Below are positions 47,344 to 58,110 of a stretch of DNA of 64,000 nt, piece by piece. The position numbers and the translations under genes were made by a program. The notes below the pieces were generated by a model, which saw nothing but the letters and a program-made list of their open reading frames with translations, had not been told where the DNA came from and searched no databases. Within the stretch, counting starts at the first letter, position 1; the number at the start of each line of letters is the position of its first letter. Source of the stretch: Proteus terrae (GTDB lineage Bacteria; Pseudomonadota; Gammaproteobacteria; Enterobacterales; Enterobacteriaceae); assembly GCF_003144325.1 (NCBI RefSeq), contig NZ_PENS01000002.1, positions 62,001 through 126,000 on the forward strand. Direction: 5' to 3'.

Positions 47344-47351
47344 ATTTTGTA

Positions 47352-48377
47352 TTATTGGGTAATTGGAGAAGGTTTTTCGATATAGACCGTTTGAGATGGA
47401 AAAGCAAAATCAGCGCCATGTTTATGCACAATCTCAATTATCTTTAAATAGACTTCTTGCTGAGCTTCAAGCCACTGCGCCCATACTGTTGTTTTAGTAA
47501 AACAATACACCATGATATTGAGTGAAGAGTCTGCAAATTGATTAAAATAGACTAACAAAGTTTGTTGTGTATCGATTTTGTCATTTTGCATCAGCATGGT
47601 GCGAATATCTTCAACGATCACGCCAATTTTATCTGAATCTTCGTAACGTAAACCGAGTTCAGTTTCAATACGTCGATTAGTCATTCTTCCCGGGTTTTCC
47701 ACACTAATAGAGGAAAAAATTGAGTTAGGAATATAAAGTGGTCGATGATCAAACGTGATAATTTTGGTAATACGCCATCCAATTTCAACTACTGTTCCTT
47801 CAATATTACGATCAGGAGATCGAACCCAATCACCAATATTAAAAGGACGATCGAAATAGAGCATGACCCCTGAGAAAAGATTACTTAATACATCTTTACT
47901 TGCCATGCCAATGGCGATACCACCTAATCCGCCAAATGTCATTAAGCCGGATAAGCTCATACCAAAATGCTCACCGAACAATAAAATGATAATGACAAAT
48001 AGAGTGATTTTAAATATGCGAGAAATAATACGAGCAGAAGTAGGGTCACTACCTTTTTTAATTTGAACTTTTTCTAATCGATTAATTAGTAAGAAAAACT
48101 TTCTCATTAAAATTAATGCAATGCCGACATAGGTGAAAAAATTAATCATCCTAAAGGAGATAAAGTGGAGATTAAAATCGACCACGGCCATTTCACAATA
48201 TTGGCTTAAGATAAGCACTAAACTACAAAGCAAGATAGCTTGGCTGATATGAATAATAATATTTCTGCGGCGTTTTTTCTTTTTGTCATGAAAAAAAGAT
48301 ACGGCGACAAAACCAACAAAACAGGCTAAAGCTATGCCAACACCTATTGAGTATTTTATTATTAATGCATCATTCAT
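47352..48377 (-). CDS. ynaI: Small-conductance mechanosensitive channel YnaI (MscS family)
   Basis: A 341-residue MscS-family protein with five membrane segments, the last (about 140-165) being the glycine-rich pore helix [19 protein letters not shown], then the conserved beta domain ([20 protein letters not shown]) and a C-terminal alpha-beta domain. The sequence matches E. coli YnaI along its length (343 residues). It opens under membrane tension to release solutes in osmotic downshock. It lies upstream of speF on the same strand with 177 bp between, including a hairpin that may separate the transcripts. Confidence 0.93.
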   Translation of the reverse strand: MNDALIIKYSIGVGIALACFVGFVAVSFFHDKKKKRRRNIIIHISQAILLCSLVLILSQYCEMAVVDFNLHFISFRMINFFTYVGIALILMRKFFLLINRLEKVQIKKGSDPTSARIISRIFKITLFVIIILLFGEHFGMSLSGLMTFGGLGGIAIGMASKDVLSNLFSGVMLYFDRPFNIGDWVRSPDRNIEGTVVEIGWRITKIITFDHRPLYIPNSIFSSISVENPGRMTNRRIETELGLRYEDSDKIGVIVEDIRTMLMQNDKIDTQQTLLVYFNQFADSSLNIMVYCFTKTTVWAQWLEAQQEVYLKIIEIVHKHGADFAFPSQTVYIEKPSPITQ

Positions 48378-48444
48378 CAGCTTAATGTCTCCTTAGAAAA
48401 TGCGTTCTTATAATACGAAACTCACTATCTTGCTTATTTAATGG

Positions 48445-49704
48445 TTACTTTTCTTGTTCACTTGCATGCTGAAATTTAGGATAGACTGGTGGTTTCATAA
48501 ACAGTGTTATCGCTAAAATCAGTAAAACAGGGATGGTTAAAATCAAGAATGCAGGTGTAAAACTACCTGAAATATCTTTGATTGCTCCAGCAAAGAAAGG
48601 TGCTAAACAAGCCAGTGTTGAAATTAAATTCATCACTGAAAATAGCTCAAGGTAAGGAGAGCGGCCAAAATAATTAGCAAGTAAAATACTTGATGCTAAG
48701 AATGTCATGCCATAACCGATACCGACACAAACCGTAAATAAGATCAGGTAAACCCAAGAATTAGCCATGCTTAGTGCGAGCAACCCAATGATAATAATAC
48801 TTAAGCTTGCGATAAGTAATTTTTTAGGTTCTAACCATTCACCAATAGCTCCACCAGCTAGGCGCGAGAAAGCGTTAATAAATGCCATACTACTCAATAG
48901 TGTTGCGGCAATGGTTTCACCAAAACCATTTTCAATAATATGTGCAACAGCAAAACTATTGACCGTGATCCCACACCATAAAAAGGCTGTATAAGTCGCA
49001 GCAATAACATAAAATTGCCATGTTCTTAAAGCATGACGAGCCGTCCAAATCTCTTTAGTTTGATAGATACGTTTTGTGGTTTGAAGTTGGCTAATTTTTT
49101 TTGCGTGCTCTTGCTCTTTAGTGCCTTCGCGTAAAAATAAAATAGTGAGAAGAGTAACGACAGTAAGTGTGATCGCTGAAATAAGCCAGTGCATTCGCCA
49201 TGTATGCCATAAATGGGTTGCTAAAAAGTAGATCCAAGGCCCAGCAACACCACCTAATCCACCAATGGTAAAATAAACACCAAAGGCAAAGGACTGTTTT
49301 TCAAATAAGCGGGAAATAACATAAGTACCGGGTACGGTAGCCAGTAGCGTAAAACCAATACCTAGCAGTGCAGTACCGAGAAAATAACGTGCAATAGTGT
49401 ATGTTTCATAAAGAAAATAGAAACCGCTGACAAAAATGATTAATCCGATAAGAAGTGTAAGACGAACACTTAATTTACGGATCAGCAATGTAGGTAAAAA
49501 ACTTGCAAGACCGCAGGTTAATCCTAATAACGTAAAGCCAAGGCCTGCTTGAGTCCAGTTCCACTCTAGCTCGTTTATCATACTAGGAAGAACAACGCCT
49601 AAAGAAGTAAATGTGGTTGCGGTAGCTAAAAAATACACAAAGCCCAATAATATCAGCATACTCCACTGATAAACGGGCCCAAAAATCTGTTGCGTGGCTT
49701 GCAT
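48445..49704 (-). CDS. MFS transporter, monocarboxylate/oxalate-type branch
   Basis: A 419-residue transporter with about twelve membrane segments in two halves joined by a charged loop (residues 195-225, REGTKEQEHAKKISQLQ). The N-terminal half has VLPSMINELEWNWTQAGLG and GTYVISRLFEKQSFAFGVYF; the second half has GGAIGEWLEPKKLLIA in the MFS loop position. Sequence style fits the oxalate:formate antiporter/monocarboxylate porter group, with no recognised substrate. It sits between ynaI and purK as a single gene, 67 bp upstream of ynaI. The ATG lacks a strong ribosome site. Confidence 0.75.
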   Translation of the reverse strand: MQATQQIFGPVYQWSMLILLGFVYFLATATTFTSLGVVLPSMINELEWNWTQAGLGFTLLGLTCGLASFLPTLLIRKLSVRLTLLIGLIIFVSGFYFLYETYTIARYFLGTALLGIGFTLLATVPGTYVISRLFEKQSFAFGVYFTIGGLGGVAGPWIYFLATHLWHTWRMHWLISAITLTVVTLLTILFLREGTKEQEHAKKISQLQTTKRIYQTKEIWTARHALRTWQFYVIAATYTAFLWCGITVNSFAVAHIIENGFGETIAATLLSSMAFINAFSRLAGGAIGEWLEPKKLLIASLSIIIIGLLALSMANSWVYLILFTVCVGIGYGMTFLASSILLANYFGRSPYLELFSVMNLISTLACLAPFFAGAIKDISGSFTPAFLILTIPVLLILAITLFMKPPVYPKFQHASEQEK

Positions 49705-49827
49705 CCTGACTCCATCAAATGGGTGCAGTAACCTGAATAATCAGGAGAAAATAGCGAATAACAGACCTCATTATTTAAGGTCTGTTCGTTTAAAGGCTAT
49801 TATTCTCTAACTTTATGAGTCGGACTG

Positions 49828-50895
49828 CTAGCTTAATTTTTCTAAAGCCCATTTGATAGGGTATTGATAAGCATCATCAAGCATCAAGCTTAAGGATTTG
49901 AGCGTCTCTTTCAGTGGTTGATTATCGCGATGTACAAGATTGAGATGACCCACTTTGCGGACAGGGCGAACTTCTTTTTCATACCAATGTAAATGAACTA
50001 ATGGTAATGAAAGCCATTGAGGGTTGACATCAGTACCAATCAAATTAACCATTACAGCCGGTTGGCAAACTTCAGGTTTTGGCATAGGTAAATCTAAAAT
50101 TGCACGTAGATGTAACTCAAACTGGCTAATTGAGGCCCCATTTTGTGTCCAATGACCACTGTTATGAACTCGAGGGGCTAATTCGTTAATAAGTAATTTA
50201 TCACCAACGATAAAGCACTCCATCGCCATTACACCTACATAATTGAGCTTATTAAGGATGGCGGTCAGCATTTTTTCAGCTGATTGTTGTAGTTTTGACG
50301 CAGGTGTTGGTAAGGCGACACTCATGCGTAAAATGCCATCTTGATGCAGGTTGTGAGTCAAAGGGTAGAAAACACAATTTCCGTTACTATCTCTTGCACC
50401 TACTAATGACACTTCACCTGAAAAAGGAATACCTTGCTCAACAATACACTCACCATAAATTTCAGCAGGTAATTGTTGTTCTTCACCGGGATGAATTCGC
50501 CATTGACCACGACCGTCATACCCACCAACACGGCGCTTCACAATAATAAAATCACCCAATTGAGCGAAGATATCAGGCCATTGTGTTGGTGATGTTAATG
50601 GTTGCCAAGGTGCTGTTGCTAAACCTAGCTCATCAAGGAGTTGTTTTTGAGGTAATCTATCGGCAAGCAATGGGAAAATGTCACGGTTTACAAAATTAGT
50701 ATGACGTTCTAATTCTTTGGTGAGTGCAGTTTCAGGCCAGCGTTCAATTTCAGCTGTGATGATGCTTTTTTGATAAGGAACTGCTTCAGGTTCTGCATCT
50801 AATCCCACTGGATAAACTGCAATTCCTAAAGGTTCACCGGCTTGTCTTAGCATTCGCCCTAGTTGGCCATTTCCAAGAACACAAACTGGCTTCAT
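49828..50895 (-). CDS. purK: N5-carboxyaminoimidazole ribonucleotide synthase
   Basis: A 355-residue ATP-grasp enzyme converting AIR, bicarbonate and ATP to N5-CAIR in purine synthesis. The start [25 protein letters not shown], the lid [13 protein letters not shown] near residue 125 and [16 protein letters not shown] near 220 are typical. Its start codon overlaps the end of purE (ATGA type, 4 bp), so the two are translationally coupled in the usual purEK operon under the PurR box upstream of purE. Confidence 0.96.
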   Translation of the reverse strand: MKPVCVLGNGQLGRMLRQAGEPLGIAVYPVGLDAEPEAVPYQKSIITAEIERWPETALTKELERHTNFVNRDIFPLLADRLPQKQLLDELGLATAPWQPLTSPTQWPDIFAQLGDFIIVKRRVGGYDGRGQWRIHPGEEQQLPAEIYGECIVEQGIPFSGEVSLVGARDSNGNCVFYPLTHNLHQDGILRMSVALPTPASKLQQSAEKMLTAILNKLNYVGVMAMECFIVGDKLLINELAPRVHNSGHWTQNGASISQFELHLRAILDLPMPKPEVCQPAVMVNLIGTDVNPQWLSLPLVHLHWYEKEVRPVRKVGHLNLVHRDNQPLKETLKSLSLMLDDAYQYPIKWALEKLS

Positions 50896-51413
50896 AGTGC
50901 CTCCCTTGGATCAGGGTTATTTAAGACATCATCAGTTTGTGCAGTACGCCATGCTGTTAGTGCTTCAAAAATAGTAGGGGAGTGTAATGCTAAAATTTGA
51001 GCGGCTAATAAAGCGGCATTGGCGGCACCAGCTTTACCAATCGCTAAGGTTCCCACAGGAATTCCTTTCGGCATTTGTACAATAGAGTAAAGGCTATCAA
51101 CACCGCTTAATGCTGCACTTTGAACAGGAACACCTAATACAGGGACGAGTGTTTTTGCTGCGAGCATACCCGGTAAATGGGCAGCACCGCCTGCTCCGGC
51201 AATAATGACATCAAAGCCATTACTTTTGGCTTGTTCTGCAAAGCTAAATAGCTTATCAGGGGTACGGTGTGCAGAGACAATCTCAACATGATAAGGAAGT
51301 TGTAGTGCGTCTAGTACATCAGTGGCATGAGACATTGTTGCCCAGTCACTTTTAGAGCCCATTACAATAGCGATACGAGCGGAAGAGGTATTTAGACCAA
51401 CTTGAGAAGACAT
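50892..51413 (-). CDS. purE: N5-carboxyaminoimidazole ribonucleotide mutase
   Basis: A 173-residue class I PurE that shifts the carboxyl group of N5-CAIR to give CAIR. The motif GSKSDWATM near residue 19, SAHRTPD near 50 and [11 protein letters not shown] near 78 form the active site. First gene of purEK; a perfect PurR box lies 76 bp upstream of its start. Confidence 0.96.
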   Translation of the reverse strand: MSSQVGLNTSSARIAIVMGSKSDWATMSHATDVLDALQLPYHVEIVSAHRTPDKLFSFAEQAKSNGFDVIIAGAGGAAHLPGMLAAKTLVPVLGVPVQSAALSGVDSLYSIVQMPKGIPVGTLAIGKAGAANAALLAAQILALHSPTIFEALTAWRTAQTDDVLNNPDPREAL

Positions 51414-51488
51414 TACTTAACTGCTCCTGTAAGCATAAACGGATATAGCCTAATAAACTGAGCATGATAGTATCACGCTAATACGCAT

Positions 51489-51504
51489 AGGAAAACGTTT
51501 GCGT
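51489..51504. promoter_or_regulatory. PurR box upstream of purE
   Basis: On the minus strand the sequence is ACGCAAACGTTTTCCT, a full match to the PurR consensus. It lies 76 bp before the purE start codon. Confidence 0.92.
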
Positions 51505-51547
51505 AAAGAAAAAATAGCCTTTTTATGTAGAAAATAAGCAAAACAAC

Positions 51548-52270
51548 TTAGAAGGGAAAATGAATAAGTTCTATTTTTTCAGCCGTTACTTTAAACATAG
51601 AACCTTCAGTATGCCAAGCACCTAATACACCACGATAATGTATTTTATCATCAATATTAACAGTATGAATTGCTGGACGATGAGTATGACCATGGATCAT
51701 CCATTCTGTATTGAAATGCTTAAAAGTATCAATCACTGCCTGCGGATTAACATCCATAATAGCATCAGACTTATACTGATTTTCGTGCTGGCTACGTGAA
51801 CGCATTTTGTCAGCGATACGCAGTCGAATAAATAGAGGCAGTTGTAAGAATAAGCGCTGAATAAATTTATTATGCACTTTTTTACGGTAACGTTGATACG
51901 CTTCATCATCTGTACAAAGTGTATCACCATGCAAAATTAGGATGCGATGCTTCTCAATTTCGAGTACTTTTTCTTGTGGAAGTAAGGTGATACCACTCTC
52001 TTTTGCAAAACGAGAGCCAATTAAAAAATCACGATTTCCATGAATAAAATAACAAGGTACTCCTGCATTTTTTAGCGTCATCAGAGCTTGAGCAATTTGT
52101 TGATGCAAAGGATTAGGATCATCGTCACCTATCCAAAAATCAAAAAAATCACCTAGGATATAAAGAGCTTTTGCATGAATAGCTTGTTCTTTTAAAAAGC
52201 GAAGAAAACCGGCAGTGGTTGCCGGTTCATGTTCACTTAAATGCAGGTCTGCAATAAAAAGCGTACACAT
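51548..52270 (-). CDS. lpxH: UDP-2,3-diacylglucosamine diphosphatase
   Basis: A 240-residue calcineurin-like phosphoesterase that makes lipid X from UDP-2,3-diacylglucosamine in lipid A synthesis at the inner membrane. Metal-binding motifs DLHL (residues 8-11), [11 protein letters not shown] near 41, GNRD near 79, HGDTL near 114 and HGHTHRP near 195 are present in the expected order. It starts 12 bp after the ppiB stop codon on the same strand, as in E. coli. Confidence 0.96.
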   Translation of the reverse strand: MCTLFIADLHLSEHEPATTAGFLRFLKEQAIHAKALYILGDFFDFWIGDDDPNPLHQQIAQALMTLKNAGVPCYFIHGNRDFLIGSRFAKESGITLLPQEKVLEIEKHRILILHGDTLCTDDEAYQRYRKKVHNKFIQRLFLQLPLFIRLRIADKMRSRSQHENQYKSDAIMDVNPQAVIDTFKHFNTEWMIHGHTHRPAIHTVNIDDKIHYRGVLGAWHTEGSMFKVTAEKIELIHFPF

Positions 52271-52282
52271 AAAAAGTGAGGC

Positions 52283-52777
52283 TTATTCGCTAACCGTTAC
52301 ACTTTTAATGACGATATCTTCACGAGGAACATCTTGGTGGAAACCGCTACGACCTGTGGAAACAGCTTTAATTTTATCAACAACGTCCATGCCTTCAACA
52401 ACTTCAGCAAAGACACAATATCCCCAACCATTTGCGTTTTCAGCACGGAAGTTTAAGAAATCGTTGTCTGCAACGTTGATAAAGAATTGAGCAGTAGCAG
52501 AATGTGGATCGTTCGTACGAGCCATTGCTAATGTACCGCGGTTGTTTGCTAGGCCATTGTTTGCTTCGTTTCTTACAGGCGCTTTGGTCGCTTTTTGGTT
52601 CATACCTGGTTCAAAGCCACCACCTTGGATCATAAAACCATTGATGACACGGTGGAAAATAGTGTTATCGTAGAATCCTTCTTTACAGTAGTCTAAAAAA
52701 TTTTCTACGGTTGCAGGTGCTTTGTCTGCAAATGTATTAATCACGATATCGCCGTAATTGGTATGAAAAGTAACCAT
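52283..52777 (-). CDS. ppiB: Cytoplasmic peptidyl-prolyl cis-trans isomerase B (cyclophilin)
   Basis: A 164-residue cyclophilin. The catalytic segment [13 protein letters not shown] near residues 40-52 and the [13 protein letters not shown] segment near 98-110 are intact. There is no signal peptide, so it is the cytoplasmic PpiB rather than PpiA. It is first in the ppiB-lpxH pair and diverges from cysS across 375 bp. Confidence 0.95.
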   Translation of the reverse strand: MVTFHTNYGDIVINTFADKAPATVENFLDYCKEGFYDNTIFHRVINGFMIQGGGFEPGMNQKATKAPVRNEANNGLANNRGTLAMARTNDPHSATAQFFINVADNDFLNFRAENANGWGYCVFAEVVEGMDVVDKIKAVSTGRSGFHQDVPREDIVIKSVTVSE

Positions 52778-53152
52778 ATTCAGATCCTAATATAATTTTA
52801 GCTTTACCCAGATTTGGGCATAAACAACAGTCCCGTTTTTATATCACAGTTGCCTAATTTAGTCAGTATGCATCTTTTTCTCGTTCTGATTTTTCTTGCT
52901 AAATAAATCAGTAATAGAGAAAAAAACACTTTTCGCTAAAATTTAGCCACATAACAGAAGTTTGATTGTTCACTATCAACGATTGAACAGTGAAAATAAG
53001 TGTTAAGCGGAGTAAGATAAAGGTACTAATCTTGAGTTTGCTTTGTCTTCAAGATCCAATATCCTAATAAACATTCATGTTATAGTAATTGTTATTTTCT
53101 TTTATATAAAAACGTAATAAACACGTACAGTTGAAAACGGGAACGTCCACTG
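52778..53152. other. Divergent promoter region of ppiB and cysS
   Basis: These 375 bp hold no supported gene. They must carry the divergent promoters of ppiB and cysS. No clear operator or riboswitch-like structure was recognised; the last 100 bp before cysS are AT-rich. Confidence 0.5.
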
Positions 53153-54544
53153 ATGCTAAAGATTTTTAATACTCTCACTCGCCAAAAAGAAGAATTTAAA
53201 CCTATCCATGCAGGAAAAATAGGTATGTACGTGTGTGGCATCACTATTTATGACTTATGCCATATTGGTCATGGACGTACATTTGTGGCTTTTGACGCCA
53301 TAACCCGTTATCTGCGTTACTTAGGATACGATGTTAACTATGTTCGTAACGTAACGGATGTGGATGATAAAATCATCAAACGTGCGATTGAAAATAATGA
53401 AACATGTGAGCAATTAACGACTCGTATGTTAGCTGAAATGCATAAAGATTTTGATGCATTAAATATTGCTCGCCCTGATTCAGAGCCGCGTGCAACACAC
53501 CATATTGCTGAAATTATAGAATTAACAGAAGCGTTAATTAAACGTGGACATGCTTACGTTGCCGACAATGGCGATGTGATGTTTGCGATTGATACTGATC
53601 CTGATTATGGTTTACTTTCTCGCCAAGATTTAGAGAAACTACAAGCCGGTGCTCGTGTTGAAGTGGCTAACGTAAAACGCAATCCAATGGATTTCGTCTT
53701 ATGGAAAATGTCTAAACCGGGTGAACCAAGCTGGGAGTCTCCATGGGGAGAAGGCCGCCCGGGTTGGCATATCGAATGTTCTGCGATGAATGGTAAAGAA
53801 TTAGGACATCATTTTGATATTCATGGTGGTGGTTCAGACTTAATGTTCCCTCATCACGAAAATGAGATAGCACAATCAACTTGTGCCCATGATGGCCCTT
53901 ACGTTAATTACTGGATGCATTCTGGTATGGTGATGGTAGACAAAGAAAAAATGTCTAAATCACTTAATAACTTTTTTACTATTCGTGATGTATTGGCTTA
54001 TTACGATGCTGAAACAGTGCGTTATTTCTTATTATCAGGCCATTATCGTAGTCAACTTAACTACACTGAAGAAAACTTAAAACAGGCTCGTACTGCATTA
54101 GAACGCCTCTATACTTCATTACGTGGCACTGATGCAGATGCACAACCTGTGGGTGGTGAAACGTTTGAAGCACAATTTATTGACGCAATGAACGATGATT
54201 TTAATACACCAGAAGCTTATTCAGTTTTGTTTGATTTAGCTCGTGAAGTGAATCGCCTAAAATCAGTTGATATGAATGCAGCGAATGGCTTAGCCGCGGT
54301 ATTACGTAAACTTGCTAAGGTATTAGGTTTATTAGAGCAAGAGCCTGAATTCTTCTTACAAAGTGGCGCTAAAGCAGATGATGCTGGTGAAGTTGAAAAA
54401 ATTGAATCGTTAATTCAACAGCGTAATGATGCTCGTAAAAATAAAGATTGGGCTGCTGCTGATGTTGCTCGTGACGCATTAACAGCGATGGGGATTGTTT
54501 TAGAAGATGGTCCTCAAGGAACAGTTTGGCGTCGTAATAATTAA
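53153..54544 (+). CDS. cysS: Cysteinyl-tRNA synthetase
   Basis: A 463-residue class I tRNA synthetase, close to the E. coli length of 461. The zinc-ligand Cys28 in [10 protein letters not shown], the HIGH motif (HIGHGRTF, residue 37), [19 protein letters not shown] near 208 and the KMSKS motif (about 267-271) are intact. It charges tRNA-Cys in the cytoplasm and is essential. The ATG follows a moderate site (GGGAACG). A palindromic terminator follows. Confidence 0.97.
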   Translation: MLKIFNTLTRQKEEFKPIHAGKIGMYVCGITIYDLCHIGHGRTFVAFDAITRYLRYLGYDVNYVRNVTDVDDKIIKRAIENNETCEQLTTRMLAEMHKDFDALNIARPDSEPRATHHIAEIIELTEALIKRGHAYVADNGDVMFAIDTDPDYGLLSRQDLEKLQAGARVEVANVKRNPMDFVLWKMSKPGEPSWESPWGEGRPGWHIECSAMNGKELGHHFDIHGGGSDLMFPHHENEIAQSTCAHDGPYVNYWMHSGMVMVDKEKMSKSLNNFFTIRDVLAYYDAETVRYFLLSGHYRSQLNYTEENLKQARTALERLYTSLRGTDADAQPVGGETFEAQFIDAMNDDFNTPEAYSVLFDLAREVNRLKSVDMNAANGLAAVLRKLAKVLGLLEQEPEFFLQSGAKADDAGEVEKIESLIQQRNDARKNKDWAAADVARDALTAMGIVLEDGPQGTVWRRNN

Positions 54545-54585
54545 TACAATGATTGAGTAGTTACACTTAATACATGTTTAATATA

Positions 54586-54617
54586 AAAATATCGGATATT
54601 TAATATCCGATATTTTT
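54586..54617. terminator. cysS terminator
   Basis: A long perfect palindrome (AAATATCGGATATT/AATATCCGATATTT) followed by TTT, about 45 bp after the cysS stop codon; it can also serve the convergent small membrane protein gene. Confidence 0.88.
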
Positions 54618-54632
54618 TGTCTGATGATTAAT

Positions 54633-55076
54633 TTATTGACTAATAATACTAGTTTTTCTTTCGTTATCTTTTTGTTTATCTTCAAAATAAGAAATCACAT
54701 TTTCAGAGAAAAAAAGCCGATGTGTTAAGATAACGATAATAGAAAAAACAACAAAGCCAATCTCTGACATATTTGTTAATGACATCGAAATACTAAGCAT
54801 AAAAAAGAGCGAAATAGATAAACATACCCATGAAATTTTCAAAAAAGAGTAAGCATTTCTACTATTTCTAGCTAGTTTTATCCATGCTGTAACTTGCATT
54901 ATCATTGTTATAATTAGACACAGCATGATGAAAAAACCCACTAGCATTGTTTGGCCGCCACCCATTGCCATTGCTAATAAATAAATTGGTGCCCCGGCAA
55001 CTAATATAAATAAACTTACACCTAAAAATAATACCGAAATAACTTGGATCCATAAAAGTACTATGGGCCTTTCCAT
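54633..55076 (-). CDS. Small membrane protein of unknown function
   Basis: A 147-residue protein with four predicted membrane segments (about residues 7-27, 30-65 with a glycine-rich GGGQTMLVGFF part, 80-100 and 104-122) and a charged C-terminal tail (EDKQKDNERKTS) that should face the cytoplasm. No family was recognised. The ATG follows AGGAGAAGTT, a good ribosome site, which supports translation. It converges with cysS and lies 236 bp downstream of fruK in the place where E. coli has ybcI, to which it shows no similarity that I can see. Confidence 0.65.
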   Translation of the reverse strand: MERPIVLLWIQVISVLFLGVSLFILVAGAPIYLLAMAMGGGQTMLVGFFIMLCLIITMIMQVTAWIKLARNSRNAYSFLKISWVCLSISLFFMLSISMSLTNMSEIGFVVFSIIVILTHRLFFSENVISYFEDKQKDNERKTSIISQ

Positions 55077-55312
55077 AACTTCTCCTAAAAACAGAAATAA
55101 GTTTTTATTGGCTTTAGAATATCTTTATCAAATTTTATTAAAGTGAAGTTTATCGAATAAATAGAAAAAATAAAGTTTGATTTAATAATAAATAAATATT
55201 AATCAATTTAAGAGATTCTATTTTAGAGCTTTATAACATAGCGTTAATATATTTAATGAAGGCAGTGGTAATTCTACTTAATATTATTCAACTTACCACC
55301 GAATGTTATTAC

Positions 55313-56254
55313 TTATAATTTTAGAGGAGTTAATTCTACTTCTGCCATCATTTTTGCTAATTGTTCACGATCGTGAATACCAACATTGGTTTGGCTTACA
55401 GCAAGCGCAGAAACAGCAGTAGCTAGACGTAAGGTGTGCTCACTGGTTTGTCGCATCATTAAACCATAAATTAAACCACCCACCATTGAATCTCCAGCAC
55501 CAACTGTACTTACAACATCACATTTAGGTGGTTTTGCCATCCATGCACCTGATGCATTTACCCACATAGCACCTTGTTCACCTAATGAAATAACAACATG
55601 GGCAATACCTTGCTGACGTAATGTTTGTGCCGCTTGTACAACATCAGAAAGTTCAGGTAAAGGTCTGCCTGCCCAAATCTCTAATTCATGATGATTAGGT
55701 TTAACTAACCAAGGAGAGGCTTTTAATCCTGCGACAAAAGCATCTCTGCTACTGTCGAAGATCAAGCACATACATTCGCGACGTAAGCGTGTCATCCACG
55801 CAGTGAAATCATTGAGATCAACACTCGGGGGAACACTACCGCTGACACAAATCATATCAAATTGACCCGCCCAACTTAGCGTGTCGTTAACAAAGCGAGT
55901 CCAGTCTTGTTTTGTGATTTCAAAACCTGAAAAATTGAAGTCAGTCACTTTGCCATTAGGCTCTGTGAGTTTGACATTAATACGAGTACGGCCTTCAACC
56001 ATTTGAAAACGGTTAGCGATACCGGAGTCACTGAACTCTTTTTGGAATCCATCTTGGTTTTCTTTGCCTAAAAAACCGCCAACAGTAACATCAACGCCAA
56101 GGCTTTTTAAAACCTTAGCCACATTGATGCCTTTACCAGCAGCATGGAAGCCAGCCGTTTTAACACGATTAACTTCACCAAGTTCAATGGGATTACTTAA
56201 ACCAACAAGATCATATGCAGGGTTAAGTGTGATGGTTGCTACTCTGCGTTTCAT
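55313..56254 (-). CDS. fruK: 1-phosphofructokinase
   Basis: A 313-residue PfkB-family kinase that converts fructose 1-phosphate to fructose 1,6-bisphosphate. MKRRVATITLNPAYDLVG, HAAGKGINVAKVL near residue 37, the long identical stretch VTDFNFSGFE and the catalytic STVGAGDSMVGG near 245-256 match E. coli FruK closely. In E. coli it is the middle gene of fruB-fruK-fruA; here neither the fructose PTS protein fruB nor fruA is adjacent. A 29-codon open frame with a strong ribosome site ends 1 bp upstream, and a Cra operator lies 164 bp before the start. Confidence 0.94.
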   Translation of the reverse strand: MKRRVATITLNPAYDLVGLSNPIELGEVNRVKTAGFHAAGKGINVAKVLKSLGVDVTVGGFLGKENQDGFQKEFSDSGIANRFQMVEGRTRINVKLTEPNGKVTDFNFSGFEITKQDWTRFVNDTLSWAGQFDMICVSGSVPPSVDLNDFTAWMTRLRRECMCLIFDSSRDAFVAGLKASPWLVKPNHHELEIWAGRPLPELSDVVQAAQTLRQQGIAHVVISLGEQGAMWVNASGAWMAKPPKCDVVSTVGAGDSMVGGLIYGLMMRQTSEHTLRLATAVSALAVSQTNVGIHDREQLAKMMAEVELTPLKL

Positions 56255-56255
56255 G

Positions 56256-56345
56256 CTAGTTCCTTACCTTAAATAAAAGAACAGGCATCGGTTTTTGCTG
56301 TAATTTAGCAAAGACAGAGATACCTTGAGTGGGTAAGTCGAGCAT
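56256..56345 (-). CDS. 29-residue open frame directly upstream of fruK (possible leader peptide)
   Basis: ATG to TAG encodes MLDLPTQGISVF followed by KLQQK and a hydrophobic, basic end (PVLLFKVRN). Its ribosome site AACAGGAG is stronger than that of fruK, and its stop codon is one base from the fruK ATG, so translation of fruK may be coupled to it. It shows no recognisable similarity to FruB, so it is either a leader peptide or the rebuilt junction left after fruB loss. Expression is inferred only. Confidence 0.5.
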   Translation of the reverse strand: MLDLPTQGISVFAKLQQKPMPVLLFKVRN

Positions 56346-56417
56346 AAAATCTCCTGTTAGATAAAGGGCAAGAAAGACTTAAATATCACAAAATAACAAC
56401 TAAAATAGTGCTGTTAG

Positions 56418-56431
56418 GCTGAATCGTTTCA
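56418..56431. promoter_or_regulatory. Cra (FruR) operator upstream of fruK
   Basis: GCTGAATCGTTTCA matches the Cra consensus TGAAWCGNTTCA-type palindrome in full. It lies 164 bp before fruK and 73 bp before the small upstream frame; Cra released by fructose 1-phosphate would derepress the unit. Confidence 0.85.
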
Positions 56432-56905
56432 AATTATAACCTGTAATTTAGTACAAACAATGTTCTTTTGCCTAATGAAAGTAGAAATAAATTAGATCTA
56501 AATCACATTTAAGGGCATTTAAACATGAATAAACGGATAAAAATATCAATAAAAAGGGTTGTTGCTGAAGTTTTACAGTAATGGTTAAAAAGTGTTATCC
56601 ATATATAAAATAATAACTTATAGCATTTCTTTTTATCTGTTTTTTTATAAAATGTACAATTTGCTGAACTGCGAAAGGAGATTATAACCATAGATCGGCT
56701 TAAAAATGATGATCTAAATTTAAATAAATTAAATTAAATTTTATTATTTTATTTTAATTCAATTGGTTATATTGATTTTTCTTTTTGGAATATGACTAAA
56801 TAAGAAAAAAGAGGGAGAAAATGCGAATTAAAGGCAAAAAAGGATTAAAAAGAAAAAAGCGAGGCTAAGATAGCGACGCTTTTTCAATATTAATTAATTT
56901 GCTGA
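56432..56905. other. AT-rich spacer between fruK and ybcJ
   Basis: No gene is supported in these 474 bp. A GAAAGGAG ribosome-site-like sequence at about 56673 is followed by no reading frame. The AAAAAGCG/CGCTTTTT stem near 56853-56884, with a T run on the minus strand, is the probable ybcJ-folD terminator. A 15-codon basic frame at 56821-56868 overlaps that stem and is discounted. Confidence 0.55.
56853..56884 (-). terminator. Terminator of the folD-ybcJ unit
   Basis: AAAAAGCG and CGCTTTTT form an 8-bp stem around a 16-base loop; on the minus strand it continues into TTTCTTTTT, 22 bp past the ybcJ stop codon. Confidence 0.7.
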
Positions 56906-57118
56906 TTATTTGCTGACGCTAACGGAAAACTCACCAAAGGTGACCACTTTTCCTGCAACAATTTTACAGCGTTTACGGGTTTCAACTTCGCCGTCAACAC
57001 TCACTAAACCTTCAGCAATGACACTTTTAGCAGAAGCTCCGCTTTCAGTCCAACCTTGAAGTTTTAATAAATCACAAAGCTCGACATAGTCATGCCCATC
57101 TAATTGAAATGTTTCCAT
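56906..57118 (-). CDS. ybcJ: S4-like RNA-binding protein YbcJ
   Basis: A 70-residue protein consisting of a single S4-like RNA-binding domain (LCDLLKLQGWTESGASAK, then VDGEVETRKRCKIVAGKVV). Length and sequence match E. coli YbcJ, whose partner RNA is not known; related small S4 proteins act on ribosomes or tRNA. It starts 3 bp after the folD stop codon on the same strand, the same order as in E. coli, so it is translated from the folD message. Confidence 0.92.
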   Translation of the reverse strand: METFQLDGHDYVELCDLLKLQGWTESGASAKSVIAEGLVSVDGEVETRKRCKIVAGKVVTFGEFSVSVSK

Positions 57119-57121
57119 CGA

Positions 57122-57994
57122 TTAATTATTTCCTGTTTCAGGGTCGTGATACTCTTCGCATGCTTGCAAAGTATTTTGAATAAGTGTGGCTACTGTCATT
57201 GGACCTACACCACCAGGGACAGGAGAAATCCAGCCCGCACGTTGAGATGCTGCCTCAAAATCAACATCCCCGACAACTTTACCACTTTCAAGACGGTTTA
57301 TACCGACATCAATCACGATTGCACCCGGTTTAATCCACTCACCAGGAATAAAGTTAGGCTTACCTACCGCCACAACAACTAAATCCGCGTGCTCAACATG
57401 AAAGCGCAGATCTTTAGTAAAACGGTGAGTAACCGTTGTTGTACAACCCGCAAGTAATAGTTCTAAGCTCATCGGGCGACCAACAATATTTGATGCACCA
57501 ATAATAACGGCATTTAAGCCATTCATAGGAATATTACAACGCTCTAGTAGTGTGACAATACCACGAGGTGTGCAAGGGCGTAATTTAGGTGCTCGCTGGC
57601 ATAGGCGACCGATATTGTAAGGGTGAAAGCCATCCACATCCTTATCAGGATGAATGCGTTCTAAAACCTTAACATTATCAATTCCGGCAGGTAAAGGGAG
57701 CTGAACGAGGATACCATCGATGGTGTTGTCTGCATTAAGCTGGTCGATAAGATTTAATAAATCAGCTTCACTGGTAGTATCTGGTAAATCATAGGAGTGA
57801 GAAATAAAGCCTACTTCTTCACAAGCGCGACGTTTACTTCCAACATAAATCTGTGATGCTGGGTTATCACCCACTAAAATAACAGCTAAACCAGGCGCTC
57901 GTTTTCCTGTATTAATACGTTGTTTTACTTTTTCTGCAACTTCACTTCTGATGGTCTGCGCAATCGATTTCCCATCTATAATTCTTGCTGACAT
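57122..57994 (-). CDS. folD: Bifunctional methylenetetrahydrofolate dehydrogenase/cyclohydrolase
   Basis: A 290-residue FolD that interconverts 5,10-methylene-THF and 10-formyl-THF using NADP. The Tyr/Lys active-site segment [13 protein letters not shown] near residues 50-62, QLPLPAGID near 98, the nucleotide motif [17 protein letters not shown] near 163 and [14 protein letters not shown] near 262 are intact. It heads the folD-ybcJ unit and lies 190 bp from argU. Its neighbour relation to argU and a prophage is the same as in E. coli K-12. Confidence 0.96.
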   Translation of the reverse strand: MSARIIDGKSIAQTIRSEVAEKVKQRINTGKRAPGLAVILVGDNPASQIYVGSKRRACEEVGFISHSYDLPDTTSEADLLNLIDQLNADNTIDGILVQLPLPAGIDNVKVLERIHPDKDVDGFHPYNIGRLCQRAPKLRPCTPRGIVTLLERCNIPMNGLNAVIIGASNIVGRPMSLELLLAGCTTTVTHRFTKDLRFHVEHADLVVVAVGKPNFIPGEWIKPGAIVIDVGINRLESGKVVGDVDFEAASQRAGWISPVPGGVGPMTVATLIQNTLQACEEYHDPETGNN

Positions 57995-58110
57995 CTATAC
58001 ATCCAAATTATTCAATTACGGTATTGGTCTATTTTGTCAGATCAAGAGCAATCTGTCAGTCGAATACTTGCCATATTTTGACCATATAGTTTGATATCGT
58101 TGAAAAAGCG

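Noticed and set aside
56821-56868. 15-codon very basic frame (MRIKGKKGLKRKKRG) preceded by GAGGGAG
   Set aside because: It coincides with the A-rich side of the ybcJ terminator stem; the ribosome site is too close and the composition is explained by the A runs.
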